The translations under genes were made by a program, and so were the position numbers. A stretch of 64,000 nucleotides of DNA from assembly GCA_023393115.1 (NCBI GenBank), contig JAEWMS010000011.1, forward strand, positions 21,148-85,147. Reading direction: 5' to 3'. The stretch is from Bacillota bacterium. GTDB taxonomy: Bacteria; Bacillota; Clostridia; Acetivibrionales; DSM-1351. Under the pieces are notes generated by a model. It was not told where the DNA came from. It saw only the letters and a program-made list of their open reading frames with translations, and made no database searches. Positions 17,694 to 25,050 of the stretch are shown piece after piece (the stretch's first letter is position 1; the number at the start of each line of letters is the position of its first letter).

Positions 17694-17722
17694 TTGAGCA
17701 TAACCATTTATGTCCATTATAG
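17694..17722 (+). promoter_or_regulatory. Promoter of the Cro/CI-like gene
   Basis: TTGAGC, 17 bp, TTATAG. ATGTCCA occurs twice (17684 and 17710), each followed by a GGCATAA-like block (GAGCATAA, GGGCATAA), possible operator repeats for the encoded protein. Confidence 0.45.
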
Positions 17723-17758
17723 GGCATAATTTAGAAAAGGTAAAGGGGGTGAATCAAA

Positions 17759-17968
17759 CTGATTTCGTATGCTCCTCTATGGGAAACTATGAAAAGAAAG
17801 GGTGCCACAACCTATACACTCCGTTACAGAGACAAAGATGAAAATATCAGTGGATCCACATTATTGCGATTACAAAATAATGAATCCGTTTCTACAAATA
17901 CGTTAAACACTCTCTGCAAAATCCTTGATTGCGAGCTTTCGGATGTGGCTAAATATGAGCCGGACTAA
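17759..17968 (+). CDS. Cro/CI-type helix-turn-helix protein (69 aa), probable CTG start
   Basis: Reading ISYAPLWETMKRKGATTYTL, then ISGSTLLRLQNNESVSTNTL and LCKILDCELSDVAKYEPD: a complete small XRE/HTH_26 regulator as found next to clostridial integrative elements. A TGA lies three codons upstream of residue 1. GGGGGTGA ends 6 nt before a CTG, so CTG (or the following ATT) must serve as start unless the true start was lost. A short insertion (RDKDEN) lies between the first helices. It sits next to recombinase debris and is closed by its own terminator. Confidence 0.7.
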   Translation: MISYAPLWETMKRKGATTYTLRYRDKDENISGSTLLRLQNNESVSTNTLNTLCKILDCELSDVAKYEPD

Positions 17969-17997
17969 AAGACCACCCTCCCCGGTGGTCTTTTTTT
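17967..17997 (+). terminator. Rho-independent terminator
   Basis: AAAGACCACC, short loop CTCCCC, GGTGGTCTTT then T-run; overlaps the stop codon region of the Cro/CI-like gene. Confidence 0.9.
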
Positions 17998-18383
17998 CTA
18001 CTGACAATCAGGGCTTTTGTGTCTACAAAGCTCGTTGCATTCATTCCTTCCTCTGGTCGGAACTATATGGGCACTCATGCACTACTCTGATACTTAGTTT
18101 TGGAGTTGATTTAAAGGGACCTCAGAAATGCTAGGACATTTAGTAATAGGCATTACTCCTGTTACGTATGTAAATGTTGTAACTCAAAATAAAGTGCAAG
18201 CAGTCAATACAAATATCAATTTTAGTAATGAGAAACCGGACACTGAAAAACCACTCTTCGAACCTCGGAGCATACACCTACAGCTCTGGGAATCAAATCC
18301 ATTCCCGTTCTTACCCCGCCGGGAGGCCAGAGGGGACTACGGGGAGACTGGTCTCCCGTAAGGCGCTTCGCGTTTTTTGTTAT
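17998..18383. other. Gene-free stretch with a GC-rich 3' part
   Basis: No supported gene. 18290-18360 is clearly richer in G and C than its surroundings and contains GGGAGAC-TG-GTCTCCC. Open frames here run antisense through the tRNA and are not credible. Confidence 0.4.
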
Positions 18384-18419
18384 AAAAAACGCCTGTGTTT
18401 TCCACAGAAAACACAGGCG
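18384..18419 (-). terminator. Terminator downstream of tRNA-Ser
   Basis: On the minus strand, CGCCTGTGTTTTC pairs with GAAAACACAGGCG and is followed by six T. It starts 4 nt after the tRNA CCA end. Confidence 0.9.
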
Positions 18420-18422
18420 CCG

Positions 18423-18513
18423 TGGCGGAGAGAGAGAGATTCGAACTCTCGGAGGCGGTTAAACCTCACACGATTTCCAGTCGTGCGCCTTAGACCAGCT
18501 CAGCCATCTCTCC
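18423..18513 (-). tRNA. tRNA-Ser (anticodon GGA)
   Basis: 91 nt including encoded CCA. GGAGAGA acceptor strand pairs with TCTCTCC; anticodon loop CTGGAAA gives GGA; a long variable arm marks class II; T loop TTCGAAT. Promoter at 18551-18579 and terminator at 18384-18419. Confidence 0.95.
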
Positions 18514-18550
18514 AGATAAAATATTTAGTTACGGCTTAAGCCGCTTTTAT

Positions 18551-18579
18551 ATTTTACATTACACCCAAGTACTTGTCAA
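18551..18579 (-). promoter_or_regulatory. Promoter of tRNA-Ser(GGA)
   Basis: On the minus strand TTGACA, 17 bp, TAAAAT, ending about 38 bp before the tRNA 5' end. Confidence 0.8.
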
Positions 18580-18697
18580 TAATAAACTGTTATAAACTAA
18601 AAGGTATTATATCCCTTTGGACACAGCTATTAACAGTGTAATATCTATATATCCGTTATATAATAGTTGTATGAAATACCCTTAACAATAACTATCG

Positions 18698-18725
18698 CCG
18701 GCCCTAAAAGAGCCGGTCTTTTTTT
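18698..18725 (+). terminator. Terminator-like hairpin without an obvious upstream gene
   Basis: CCGGC, 9-nt loop, GCCGG, then T-rich run. No plus-strand gene is found between 18540 and here; it may end transcripts entering from the left or belong to a small RNA. Confidence 0.5.
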
Positions 18726-19032
18726 GCTTAAATATTTCAAGTCAGACTGATGAAGCTATTCTCCTGCCCTCCCTTCCAAAGCCCAATTTTGAAGCCAGTT
18801 TCCTGTGTAACCTTCTATTATGAACCTGAACAAACCTAACCTATTAAACTAAAATTATGGTAAAATATTATTTAGTACGAAAATACTAATCTTCCCGTAA
18901 TTTAGTCAGCAACGTATCCAGTGTCAGGAAGTGGAGTTATAAAAGCGATAAACCTAATCTTATATTTAACAATAAATTTTGAACAATTAATTGAAGAATA
19001 AATATGAACAGTTTTTGTTAGGGGGAGTCCAT

Positions 19033-19941
19033 TTGCAGGAAATAGAAAAATTGATAGTTTATTTTACTATTTACGGCTTTGTTGGATGGTTATGTGAAGT
19101 TATTTACTGTTCAATTTTATCTAAAAAAATTGCGAACAGAGGGTTTTTAGCGGGGCCCGTCTGTCCCGTATATGGTTTTGGAGCCCTTTTTCTCATTTGG
19201 CTCCTCAGCCCAATAGCTTATAGTATTCCAATAATATTTTTAAGCGGTATGGTGATTACAAGTACCGTTGAGTATGTAACGGGCTGGCTGCTTGAGACTT
19301 TTTTCGGAACAAGATGGTGGGATTACAGCAATAAAAAGTTTAATCTTGAGGGGCGTGTATGCCTAGAAAACTCTATATATTTCGGAATTATGGGAGTCCT
19401 GCTCATTAAGGCTATTCATCCGGGTATTGAATACCTTGTAGGCAGTATACCCTACTTATATCTGAACATACTATGTATTGGAATCGCGGTCGGGTTTATC
19501 ATGGATTGCATTTTTACCCTTAATACTCTTGTGAATCTTAATGAAAGGTTAAGAAAACTCTATGAATTTACAGAGGAACTTCGCAAGAATAAGGACATTC
19601 AGGAATGGTTTAACGAACAGGATTTCCTAAAAAGTTTTGATAAATTAAAATCCATAATTGAAGAAGGTAAAGCCGGTATTAATCAAAAACTCGGACTGGG
19701 GAAACAAAATATAACCACAAAGCTGGAAGAAAGCAAATCAAGTATACATAAACTAGAAGACAGTAAGAATGAACTGAATAAAAAGCTTCGGGACAAATTT
19801 GATGAACTCACTGCTCAAAAGGGAAGCGGTCACAGATTAATAAAAGCCTTCCCGGGTATGCGGAGTGTGAAGTATAACGTTCAACTTGGGCATTTACGGG
19901 AGGCCCTTAAAGAGTTAAAGCAAAAGGTAAAAAGCAAATAA
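19033..19941 (+). CDS. Membrane protein of the DUF1113 type (putative ABC transporter type IV)
   Basis: 302 residues from TTG at 19033, preceded by TAGGGGGAG; an upstream in-frame TTG at 18991 has no ribosome site. Five to six membrane segments in the first 165 residues with conserved text: FTIYGFVGWLCEVIY, FLAGPVCPVYGFGAL, ETFFGTRWWDYS, GRVCLENSIYFG. The last 110 residues are charged and coiled-coil-like (KLEESKSSIHKLEDSKNEL). The family is common in Firmicutes, function unknown despite the transporter name. Monocistronic, closed by a terminator at 20004. Confidence 0.8.
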   Translation: MQEIEKLIVYFTIYGFVGWLCEVIYCSILSKKIANRGFLAGPVCPVYGFGALFLIWLLSPIAYSIPIIFLSGMVITSTVEYVTGWLLETFFGTRWWDYSNKKFNLEGRVCLENSIYFGIMGVLLIKAIHPGIEYLVGSIPYLYLNILCIGIAVGFIMDCIFTLNTLVNLNERLRKLYEFTEELRKNKDIQEWFNEQDFLKSFDKLKSIIEEGKAGINQKLGLGKQNITTKLEESKSSIHKLEDSKNELNKKLRDKFDELTAQKGSGHRLIKAFPGMRSVKYNVQLGHLREALKELKQKVKSK

Positions 19942-20003
19942 TAAATAAATAATTAATTAATAATAAAAATAAATAATAAATAGATTAACCAAACACATAC
20001 CAT

Positions 20004-20036
20004 GAAAATCCTGCTGTAGAGGCGGGATTTTTTTTA
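20004..20036 (+). terminator. Rho-independent terminator
   Basis: AATCC-TGC pairs with GCG-GGATT around TGTAGAG, followed by eight or more T. Confidence 0.8.
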
Positions 20037-20044
20037 TTACCATA

Positions 20045-20102
20045 TTGACAGTGCTGTTCAGTGTGTATATACTGTATATGTAACATATATAACAGTGTAT
20101 AC
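20045..20102 (+). promoter_or_regulatory. Promoter and dyad operator of the GntR-ABC operon
   Basis: TTGACA (20045-20050), 17 bp, TATACT (20068-20073). Overlapping the -10 is a large dyad: GTATATACTGT (20064) facing ACAGTGTATAC (20092). It is well placed for autorepression by the YtrA-like regulator encoded at 20123. Confidence 0.75.
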
Positions 20103-20122
20103 ATTAAAAGCGGAGGTTTTTA

Positions 20123-20503
20123 GTGAAAATAATTATTTCGAATACATCCGGATTACCGATATATGAACAGATTAAGGACCAGATAAAAAGCTCTATTTTA
20201 TCAGGGGAAATCGAAGAAAATGAACTGCTTCCATCATTGAGACAGCTGGCCAAGGATTTGAAAATCAGTGTTCTCACAACTACTCGTGCATATACCGAAT
20301 TGGAGCAGGAAGGTTACGTGACAAACGTCCAGGGTAAGGGCTGCTATGTTATGGGAAGGGGCTCGGAGCTAATTCGGGAACAATTGCTCAGGGAAACTGA
20401 AGATAACCTCAACGCAGCGATAAAGTCTGCCAGAAGAGCAGGCGTAGATGGCGAAGAACTGGTAAAGATGCTGAGAATACTTATGGAGGAGGAAGAAAAA
20501 TGA
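20123..20503 (+). CDS. GntR-family regulator, YtrA type
   Basis: 126 residues, GTG start after GCGGAGG. Winged helix at about 10-75 (PIYEQIKDQIKSSILSGEI, LLPSLRQLAKDLKISVLTTT, YTELEQEGYVTNVQGKG) and only a short helical tail, as in the YtrA subfamily, which lacks a large effector domain. It overlaps the ATPase gene by 4 bp (ATGA). Members typically repress the ABC transporter they precede and respond to cell-envelope stress or peptide antibiotics (family knowledge). Confidence 0.9.
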   Translation: MKIIISNTSGLPIYEQIKDQIKSSILSGEIEENELLPSLRQLAKDLKISVLTTTRAYTELEQEGYVTNVQGKGCYVMGRGSELIREQLLRETEDNLNAAIKSARRAGVDGEELVKMLRILMEEEEK

Positions 20504-21360
20504 GTGATGCAGTAGTAATCAACGGATTATGTAAGGAATTCAATACTTTTACACTGGATAATATAAGTTTTTCATTACCTGAGGGCTATGTAATGGGGTT
20601 AATTGGCCCCAACGGAGCTGGTAAAACTACCACAATAAAGCTAATGCTGAACATGCTTAAGAAATCCGCAGGCGATATCAAGATTCTAGGAATGGATAGT
20701 ATTGAAGATCAGCGCAGGATAAAAGAAAATCTTGGTGCTGTGTTTGACTCAAGTTATTTTGTACAGGACTGGACTGTCAAGCAGGTGGAAAAATCCATAG
20801 GAATCTTCTATTCAACATGGAACACTGTCCAATTCCAGGAAATGCTTAAAAAGTTCAAACTGGATCCCAATAAAAAGGTAAAAGAGCTTTCAAGGGGCAT
20901 GCAGATGAAGCTTATGTTGGCGTGTGCATTCTCTCATGATGCAAAACTACTGATACTTGACGAACCAACAAGTGGGTTGGACCCTGTTGCGAGAGACGAA
21001 TTATTGGACATTATCTCAGAATATATTCAGGATGGCAAGCGCAGCGTGCTTTTTTCAACTCATATAACCTCAGACCTTGATAAAATTGCCGACTATATAA
21101 CGTTTATCAACAATGGAAAAGTCTTTTACACCGGTCCCAAAGATGATTTTATTGAGGGTTTCCGAATGGTAAAGGGCGGTAATAATGAGCTCAACAGTGA
21201 AAAGGAACGTAAATTATTAGGTGTCCGCAAGTACTCCACAGGCTTTGAGGGGCTTATTAGATCAGAAGATATTAATTACTTCAATAATTTAAGTATCGAG
21301 CCTGTTTCAATTGAGGATATCATTATTTATACAAGCAAAGGAGACATTAATAATGAATAA
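20500..21360 (+). CDS. ABC transporter ATP-binding protein (YtrB-like)
   Basis: 286 residues. Walker A GPNGAGKTTT near residue 35, signature LSRGMQMKL, Walker B LLILDEPTSGLD, switch FSTHITSD. A C-terminal extension of about 70 residues follows the nucleotide-binding domain. It starts within the GntR stop, after GGAGGAGG, and overlaps the permease start by 8 bp, so the three genes are translationally coupled. It probably drives an exporter or a sensor-type transporter with the protein at 21353. Confidence 0.92.
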   Translation: MSDAVVINGLCKEFNTFTLDNISFSLPEGYVMGLIGPNGAGKTTTIKLMLNMLKKSAGDIKILGMDSIEDQRRIKENLGAVFDSSYFVQDWTVKQVEKSIGIFYSTWNTVQFQEMLKKFKLDPNKKVKELSRGMQMKLMLACAFSHDAKLLILDEPTSGLDPVARDELLDIISEYIQDGKRSVLFSTHITSDLDKIADYITFINNGKVFYTGPKDDFIEGFRMVKGGNNELNSEKERKLLGVRKYSTGFEGLIRSEDINYFNNLSIEPVSIEDIIIYTSKGDINNE

Positions 21361-22009
21361 AGTATTGAAAATGCTAACACTTGATTTTTCCTTAATAAAA
21401 CCATATTCCAAGTCTCTGCTGATTGCTTTTTTAGCTCCATTAGTCGTATTATACACTACTAAGGACTTTGTTTCAGGCCTCGTGGTTTGTATGAGTATAT
21501 TGGCAATGACTTCGAACTATACATTTTCGGTAGCAGAGAAAAATGATCTTAATCGGCTTTACGGCTTAATTCCTGTAACAAAGAAAGATATTGTAAACGG
21601 TAGATACTTGTTTACGGCACTTACAGGGGTTTTTGCAGTTATTTGCGTTACTATCCTGAATACATTGATCATGACTGTTTCAAAAATATCATTCTCAATA
21701 GAGGATTTGATTGTAGCCTTAAGCGTCGGACTGGGTATATACATGTTTTTTACGGCAATACAATTACCCGGATTTTTCAAATTTGGAGCCATCAAGGGCA
21801 GGTTTATATCCTTTATCCCCTTTTTAGGGATGATTCTTGTAAGTGCTATTGCACAGGGGCTCAACCCGGAAAGCTTGGATAAGTTACCTGATATTGCAGT
21901 TCTGAATAACCCCTATTCCCTACTCGTAATATCAGTTTTACTGGATATAATATTCTATGGTATTTCAATTGGAATTTCACAAAGAATTTACGACAGGATG
22001 GAACTCTAA
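21353..22009 (+). CDS. ABC-2 type permease of the YtrB-like system
   Basis: 218 residues from the ATG at 21353 following AGGAGAC. Six hydrophobic segments; the text VAEKNDLNRLYGLIPVTKKDIVNGRYLF is typical of the ABC-2 half-transporter permeases that pair with YtrA-regulated ATPases. It is last in the operon. Substrate unknown. Confidence 0.85.
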   Translation: MNKVLKMLTLDFSLIKPYSKSLLIAFLAPLVVLYTTKDFVSGLVVCMSILAMTSNYTFSVAEKNDLNRLYGLIPVTKKDIVNGRYLFTALTGVFAVICVTILNTLIMTVSKISFSIEDLIVALSVGLGIYMFFTAIQLPGFFKFGAIKGRFISFIPFLGMILVSAIAQGLNPESLDKLPDIAVLNNPYSLLVISVLLDIIFYGISIGISQRIYDRMEL

Positions 22010-22074
22010 CAGATTATCAAAAACTATCTAACGAATCTCTCTATAAAATTAGCACACTTGGAAAAAGAAAAAAC

Positions 22075-22103
22075 TTGAATCCCTGAAGCTTTCCGTGTAG
22101 AAT
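22075..22103 (+). promoter_or_regulatory. Promoter of tRNA-Ser(CGA)
   Basis: TTGAAT, 17 bp, TAGAAT, about 57 bp before the tRNA 5' end. Confidence 0.65.
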
Positions 22104-22159
22104 AATATATGCTGAAGTTTAACAATACTCAGTTTGATTAGTTAACAAAAGCTATTCGC

Positions 22160-22248
22160 GGAGAGGTATCGAAGTGGTCATAACGGGGCTGACTCGAAAT
22201 CAGTTAGCGAGCAATCGCACGCGGGTTCGAATCCCGCCCTCTCCGCCA
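22160..22248 (+). tRNA. tRNA-Ser (anticodon CGA)
   Basis: 89 nt including CCA. GGAGAGG pairs with CCTCTCC (discriminator G). Anticodon arm CTGACTCGAAATCAG gives CGA. Long variable arm; T loop TTCGAAT. Confidence 0.95.
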
Positions 22249-22256
22249 CAATTTGT

Positions 22257-22294
22257 CCGAAAACCCTTGAATTTCAAGGATTTTCGGCGTTTTA
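22257..22294 (+). terminator. Terminator after tRNA-Ser(CGA)
   Basis: CCGAAAA-c-CCTTGAA pairs with TTCAAGG-ATTTTCGG, followed by CGTTTT. Confidence 0.65.
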
Positions 22295-22340
22295 CAAAGA
22301 AAAAATCTTCGTTGGTTCTTTGTTTTCTCTACGACAGAGT

Positions 22341-22970
22341 TTACATATGAATTGAATTCATTAATTCAGAAAAGTATTCAGATTCATGTGTTGTATAAAG
22401 CTTATACCAAGCGTTTAAGGTTTGTGGTGAAAATACGTCTAAGGCCTTTAAGACATAAAAGGTAAATTCCAATGGGGCTATTCCTGAAGCAGTAACTAAA
22501 TTCCCATCAGTAACTGCAGGCTCGTTTTTGTAATACTTTTCGCCTTTGTAATTGAGACACACCATTTTAAGGTATTCCAAATCATTACTTGTATGCTCTC
22601 GTGAATCCAGCAATCCTTTCTGAGCAACCCCAAACGTAGCTCCACAAATTGCTCCCACAAGAATATTTTGCTTTAAGCACTGCTCCGCTATCTTCAATAT
22701 AGGTTCATGAATTGTTTCTGTCCACGTATCTCCACCTGGTAGAATCAAAGCATCTATGTGTTCAACGTTGCACTCAGCCAGCTCAATATCCGGCAATATT
22801 TTTAAACCTCCCTTTGTAGTAATAGGATTCTTATCAATACCCACGGTTACTATTTTTGATGGAGCTAATCCTTTCTTATAATATCTTCCGGAGTTCAATT
22901 CAGCGGTTAAGTAACCTACTTCCCAATCTGCCATTGTATTAAATACATAAAGATATACAGTATTTTTCAT
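22341..22970 (-). CDS. DJ-1/PfpI-family protein (class I glutamine amidotransferase-like)
   Basis: 209 residues from ATG 22970, which follows AGGGGGAC; an upstream in-frame start at 23018 has no site. Fold text: YLYVFNTMADWEVGYL with Glu17 in the conserved acidic position, ALILPGGDTW, and the nucleophile elbow VGAICGATFG with Cys109. Such proteins act as glyoxalases, chaperones or amidases; which applies here is open. It follows the WYL regulator gene on the same strand, but a hairpin at 23051-23077 separates them. Confidence 0.88.
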   Translation of the reverse strand: MKNTVYLYVFNTMADWEVGYLTAELNSGRYYKKGLAPSKIVTVGIDKNPITTKGGLKILPDIELAECNVEHIDALILPGGDTWTETIHEPILKIAEQCLKQNILVGAICGATFGVAQKGLLDSREHTSNDLEYLKMVCLNYKGEKYYKNEPAVTDGNLVTASGIAPLEFTFYVLKALDVFSPQTLNAWYKLYTTHESEYFSELMNSIHM

Positions 22971-23050
22971 TTTCAAGTCCCCCTTTTTTAGCTTATCAAG
23001 CACTAACCAAACTTCCATTAGTGATTAATGTTATCACTATAATAAAACAA

Positions 23051-23077
23051 CTTCACTGACAACTACTGTCAGTGAAG
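23051..23077 (-). terminator. Perfect 11-bp hairpin between WYL regulator and DJ-1 gene
   Basis: CTTCACTGACA and TGTCAGTGAAG around ACTAC. On the minus strand the stem is followed by TTGTTTTATT, so it may terminate or attenuate transcripts from the regulator gene into the DJ-1 gene. Confidence 0.65.
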
Positions 23078-23080
23078 CTA

Positions 23081-24043
23081 TCATAATTGATAATATTCCA
23101 TTAATTCCGCTGCAACAGAAACAAGCTTATTTTTCAAACTCTGTGGCTCGATTATTTTAATGGCCTTTCCATAAGATAAGAGAAAATTGGGTACAAATTC
23201 ATGAATTATTGTTTCGTCAAGTAAAAATACTGCTTGATTTGACGTCCTATCTTTTAGATAATGACTTAAAAACCAATGAACGCACAAATCGTCCAGAACT
23301 TCTGATCTGCCACTGATAATTAATGAAATCATTCCATCCTTACTTTCCGGGTCAGGCAAAAGGTTCTGTAAAAAAGAATCTCTGAGAGAAAAGGCATCAG
23401 GTCGCTTAAACATCATTTGCGTTGGCTTTATCTGTAAAATCCGATCAACGCGAAAGCTTCTAACTTCATTCCTAAGATGGCAAAACCCGACTGTATACCA
23501 TTTGTTGTTCCAATAAAGTATTCCGTATGGGTCAACTAATCTTGAACGGTGTTGTTCATTACGACCTGTACGGTATTTAATTTCTACAGAGTGCTCATTT
23601 GCTACAGATTGCTCCAGTTCTTCTAATGTCGACTTAATAGAAGGTGCAATATCATGGTTTATTACTTCTAAACCAGATAAGTGACGATTTAGAATATTTT
23701 CCTGTTCACGGTTTGAATACATCTTTAATTTCTCAGTTGCTCTTAGTAATGCCTCACTAAAAGGATACCCTGCTTCTTTTGCAAATAGGGCAGCATGAAG
23801 AAGTACTTTTTGTTCTTCAACTTCAAAGAACAAAGGCGCATTGATAAAATTACTCAATAAGCTGTACCCTCCGTTATGACCAGTATCGGATATTATAGGT
23901 ACTCCACTGGCACAAAGTGCATCAATATAACGATAAACAGTCCTTATATTTATTTCTAACTTCTCAGATATCTGTTTTGCAGTAACTTTTGAACCTGAAT
24001 TCAGCATCCACAGGATTGCCAGCATATTATCGTTTTTTGACAT
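23081..24043 (-). CDS. YafY/WYL-domain transcriptional regulator
   Basis: 320 residues. N-terminal HTH_11 (LAILWMLNSGSKVTAKQISE, RTVYRYIDALCASGVPI, GHNGGYSLL). WYL domain at about 135-220 (VEIKYRTGRNEQHRSRLVDP, LYWNNKWYTVGFCHLRNE, FRVDRILQIK) and a C-terminal extension. ATG follows AAGGGGTCTG. WYL regulators sense ligands such as nucleic acid fragments or second messengers; the target is probably the DJ-1 gene that follows. Confidence 0.9.
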   Translation of the reverse strand: MSKNDNMLAILWMLNSGSKVTAKQISEKLEINIRTVYRYIDALCASGVPIISDTGHNGGYSLLSNFINAPLFFEVEEQKVLLHAALFAKEAGYPFSEALLRATEKLKMYSNREQENILNRHLSGLEVINHDIAPSIKSTLEELEQSVANEHSVEIKYRTGRNEQHRSRLVDPYGILYWNNKWYTVGFCHLRNEVRSFRVDRILQIKPTQMMFKRPDAFSLRDSFLQNLLPDPESKDGMISLIISGRSEVLDDLCVHWFLSHYLKDRTSNQAVFLLDETIIHEFVPNFLLSYGKAIKIIEPQSLKNKLVSVAAELMEYYQL

Positions 24044-24259
24044 AACTTCAGACCCCTTCTTCTACGAGATATCAGTATTTAAAAGGCATAGATTGTTAAT
24101 GCTATTCAAATAATTATAACACTAAATGTATTAAAGAATAGATGGTGAATCTCTGATGTCAACGTAAAACTTGGTACGGTCATACCTCCAACGTTTTGCA
24201 ATTTCAGCTTTAGACAAAGCCGTAATTTAGCTTTTCATTCGGATTTTTGCAATCATTAT

Positions 24260-24289
24260 AAAAAAAGACCTCTACATTCGTAGAAGTCT
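24260..24289 (-). terminator. Terminator downstream of tRNA-Lys
   Basis: On the minus strand, AGACTTCTAC and GTAGAGGTCT around GAAT, followed by seven T. Confidence 0.85.
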
Positions 24290-24294
24290 ATTTT

Positions 24295-24370
24295 TGGTGC
24301 GCCATCAGGGATTCGAACCCGGGACACCCTGATTAAGAGTCAGGTGCTCTACCAACTGAGCTAATGGCGC
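24295..24370 (-). tRNA. tRNA-Lys (anticodon CTT)
   Basis: 76 nt including CCA. GCGCCAT pairs with ATGGCGC (discriminator A). Anticodon stem CTGACTCTTAATCAG gives CTT. D arm AGCTCAGTTGGTAGAGC and T loop TTCGAAT are canonical. Confidence 0.96.
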
Positions 24371-24425
24371 ATATAAATCTTTATGAAAAGCATTTAGAAG
24401 CATTTACTCTAATAGCAGCCTGTTT

Positions 24426-24454
24426 ATTATATAAACTATTATCAGTTTAGTCAA
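24426..24454 (-). promoter_or_regulatory. Promoter of tRNA-Lys
   Basis: On the minus strand TTGACT, 17 bp, TATAAT, about 56 bp before the tRNA 5' end. Confidence 0.8.
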
Positions 24455-24549
24455 TACAAAAACTCAAAATTTTTATCAAAAAGCATATTTTTTTACTACC
24501 TGCAAAAACTATGGTAGGTTAAAAAATATAGTTTTTGGGAGGTATTTAT

Positions 24550-24957
24550 ATGGGTAATTCTGGATATAACGATGAAACATTAATTTACTCCGATGAAAAG
24601 TCACCCGGCTGTAATGAGTGTGGCACTGAAAGTCTGAATGTTGAGCTTTCTGATAAGGCATCATATGAAAACTATTCCAAAGGTGTTTCTTTTACAACCA
24701 TTGGAGACAAGGTTAAATTGATATACGACGGTCAGCTTGTAAAAAACGGGGCCAGTGAAGTGTTTGCTGTAGTGAACACTGTGGCTGGCAAAAGCGGACA
24801 GAGTAGCTCAACCTACCCGATGAATAGTACCAACCAGCAATATTATGAATTAACCATCCCGGCGCAGCGATACAGCCAGATAAATGTTTCCTTCAAAGAT
24901 AATTCCAACAATCGGGATGATAATTCAGGCAAAAACTATAGTTATTACAACCAATAA
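24550..24957 (+). CDS. CBM25/26-like starch-binding-type domain protein, no signal peptide
   Basis: 135 residues from ATG 24550 after TTGGGAGG. After a Cys pair (CNECGTE) comes a single beta-rich domain (about 40-135): KVKLIYDGQLVKNGASEVFA, YYELTIPAQRYSQINVSFKD, then DDNSGKNYSYY. The sequence of a V-Y-NG-L strand, an I-N-V-F-D strand and a final DN-S-G-NY resembles CBM25/CBM26. No signal peptide, catalytic domain or membrane segment, so a free, probably cytoplasmic or spore-associated, glucan-binding module is suggested. Similarity judged by eye only. Confidence 0.55.
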   Translation: MGNSGYNDETLIYSDEKSPGCNECGTESLNVELSDKASYENYSKGVSFTTIGDKVKLIYDGQLVKNGASEVFAVVNTVAGKSGQSSSTYPMNSTNQQYYELTIPAQRYSQINVSFKDNSNNRDDNSGKNYSYYNQ

Positions 24958-24991
24958 AGAAATGGGCAGCCGTCGGGTTGCCCATTTCTTT
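24956..24991 (+). terminator. Rho-independent terminator
   Basis: AAAGAAATGGGCA and TGCCCATTTCTTT, a 13-bp perfect stem overlapping the stop codon of the CBM-like gene; bidirectional shape. Confidence 0.85.
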
Positions 24992-25050
24992 GATAAATTC
25001 CTTTTATTTAATAAATACTAATCCTAAATTAATATGGGAGGGCAAAATCT

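Noticed and set aside
18228..18539. 103-codon plus-strand open frame
   Set aside because: It runs antisense through the tRNA-Ser gene; the text RRERDSNSRRRLNL is the well-known false protein from the complement of a tRNA.
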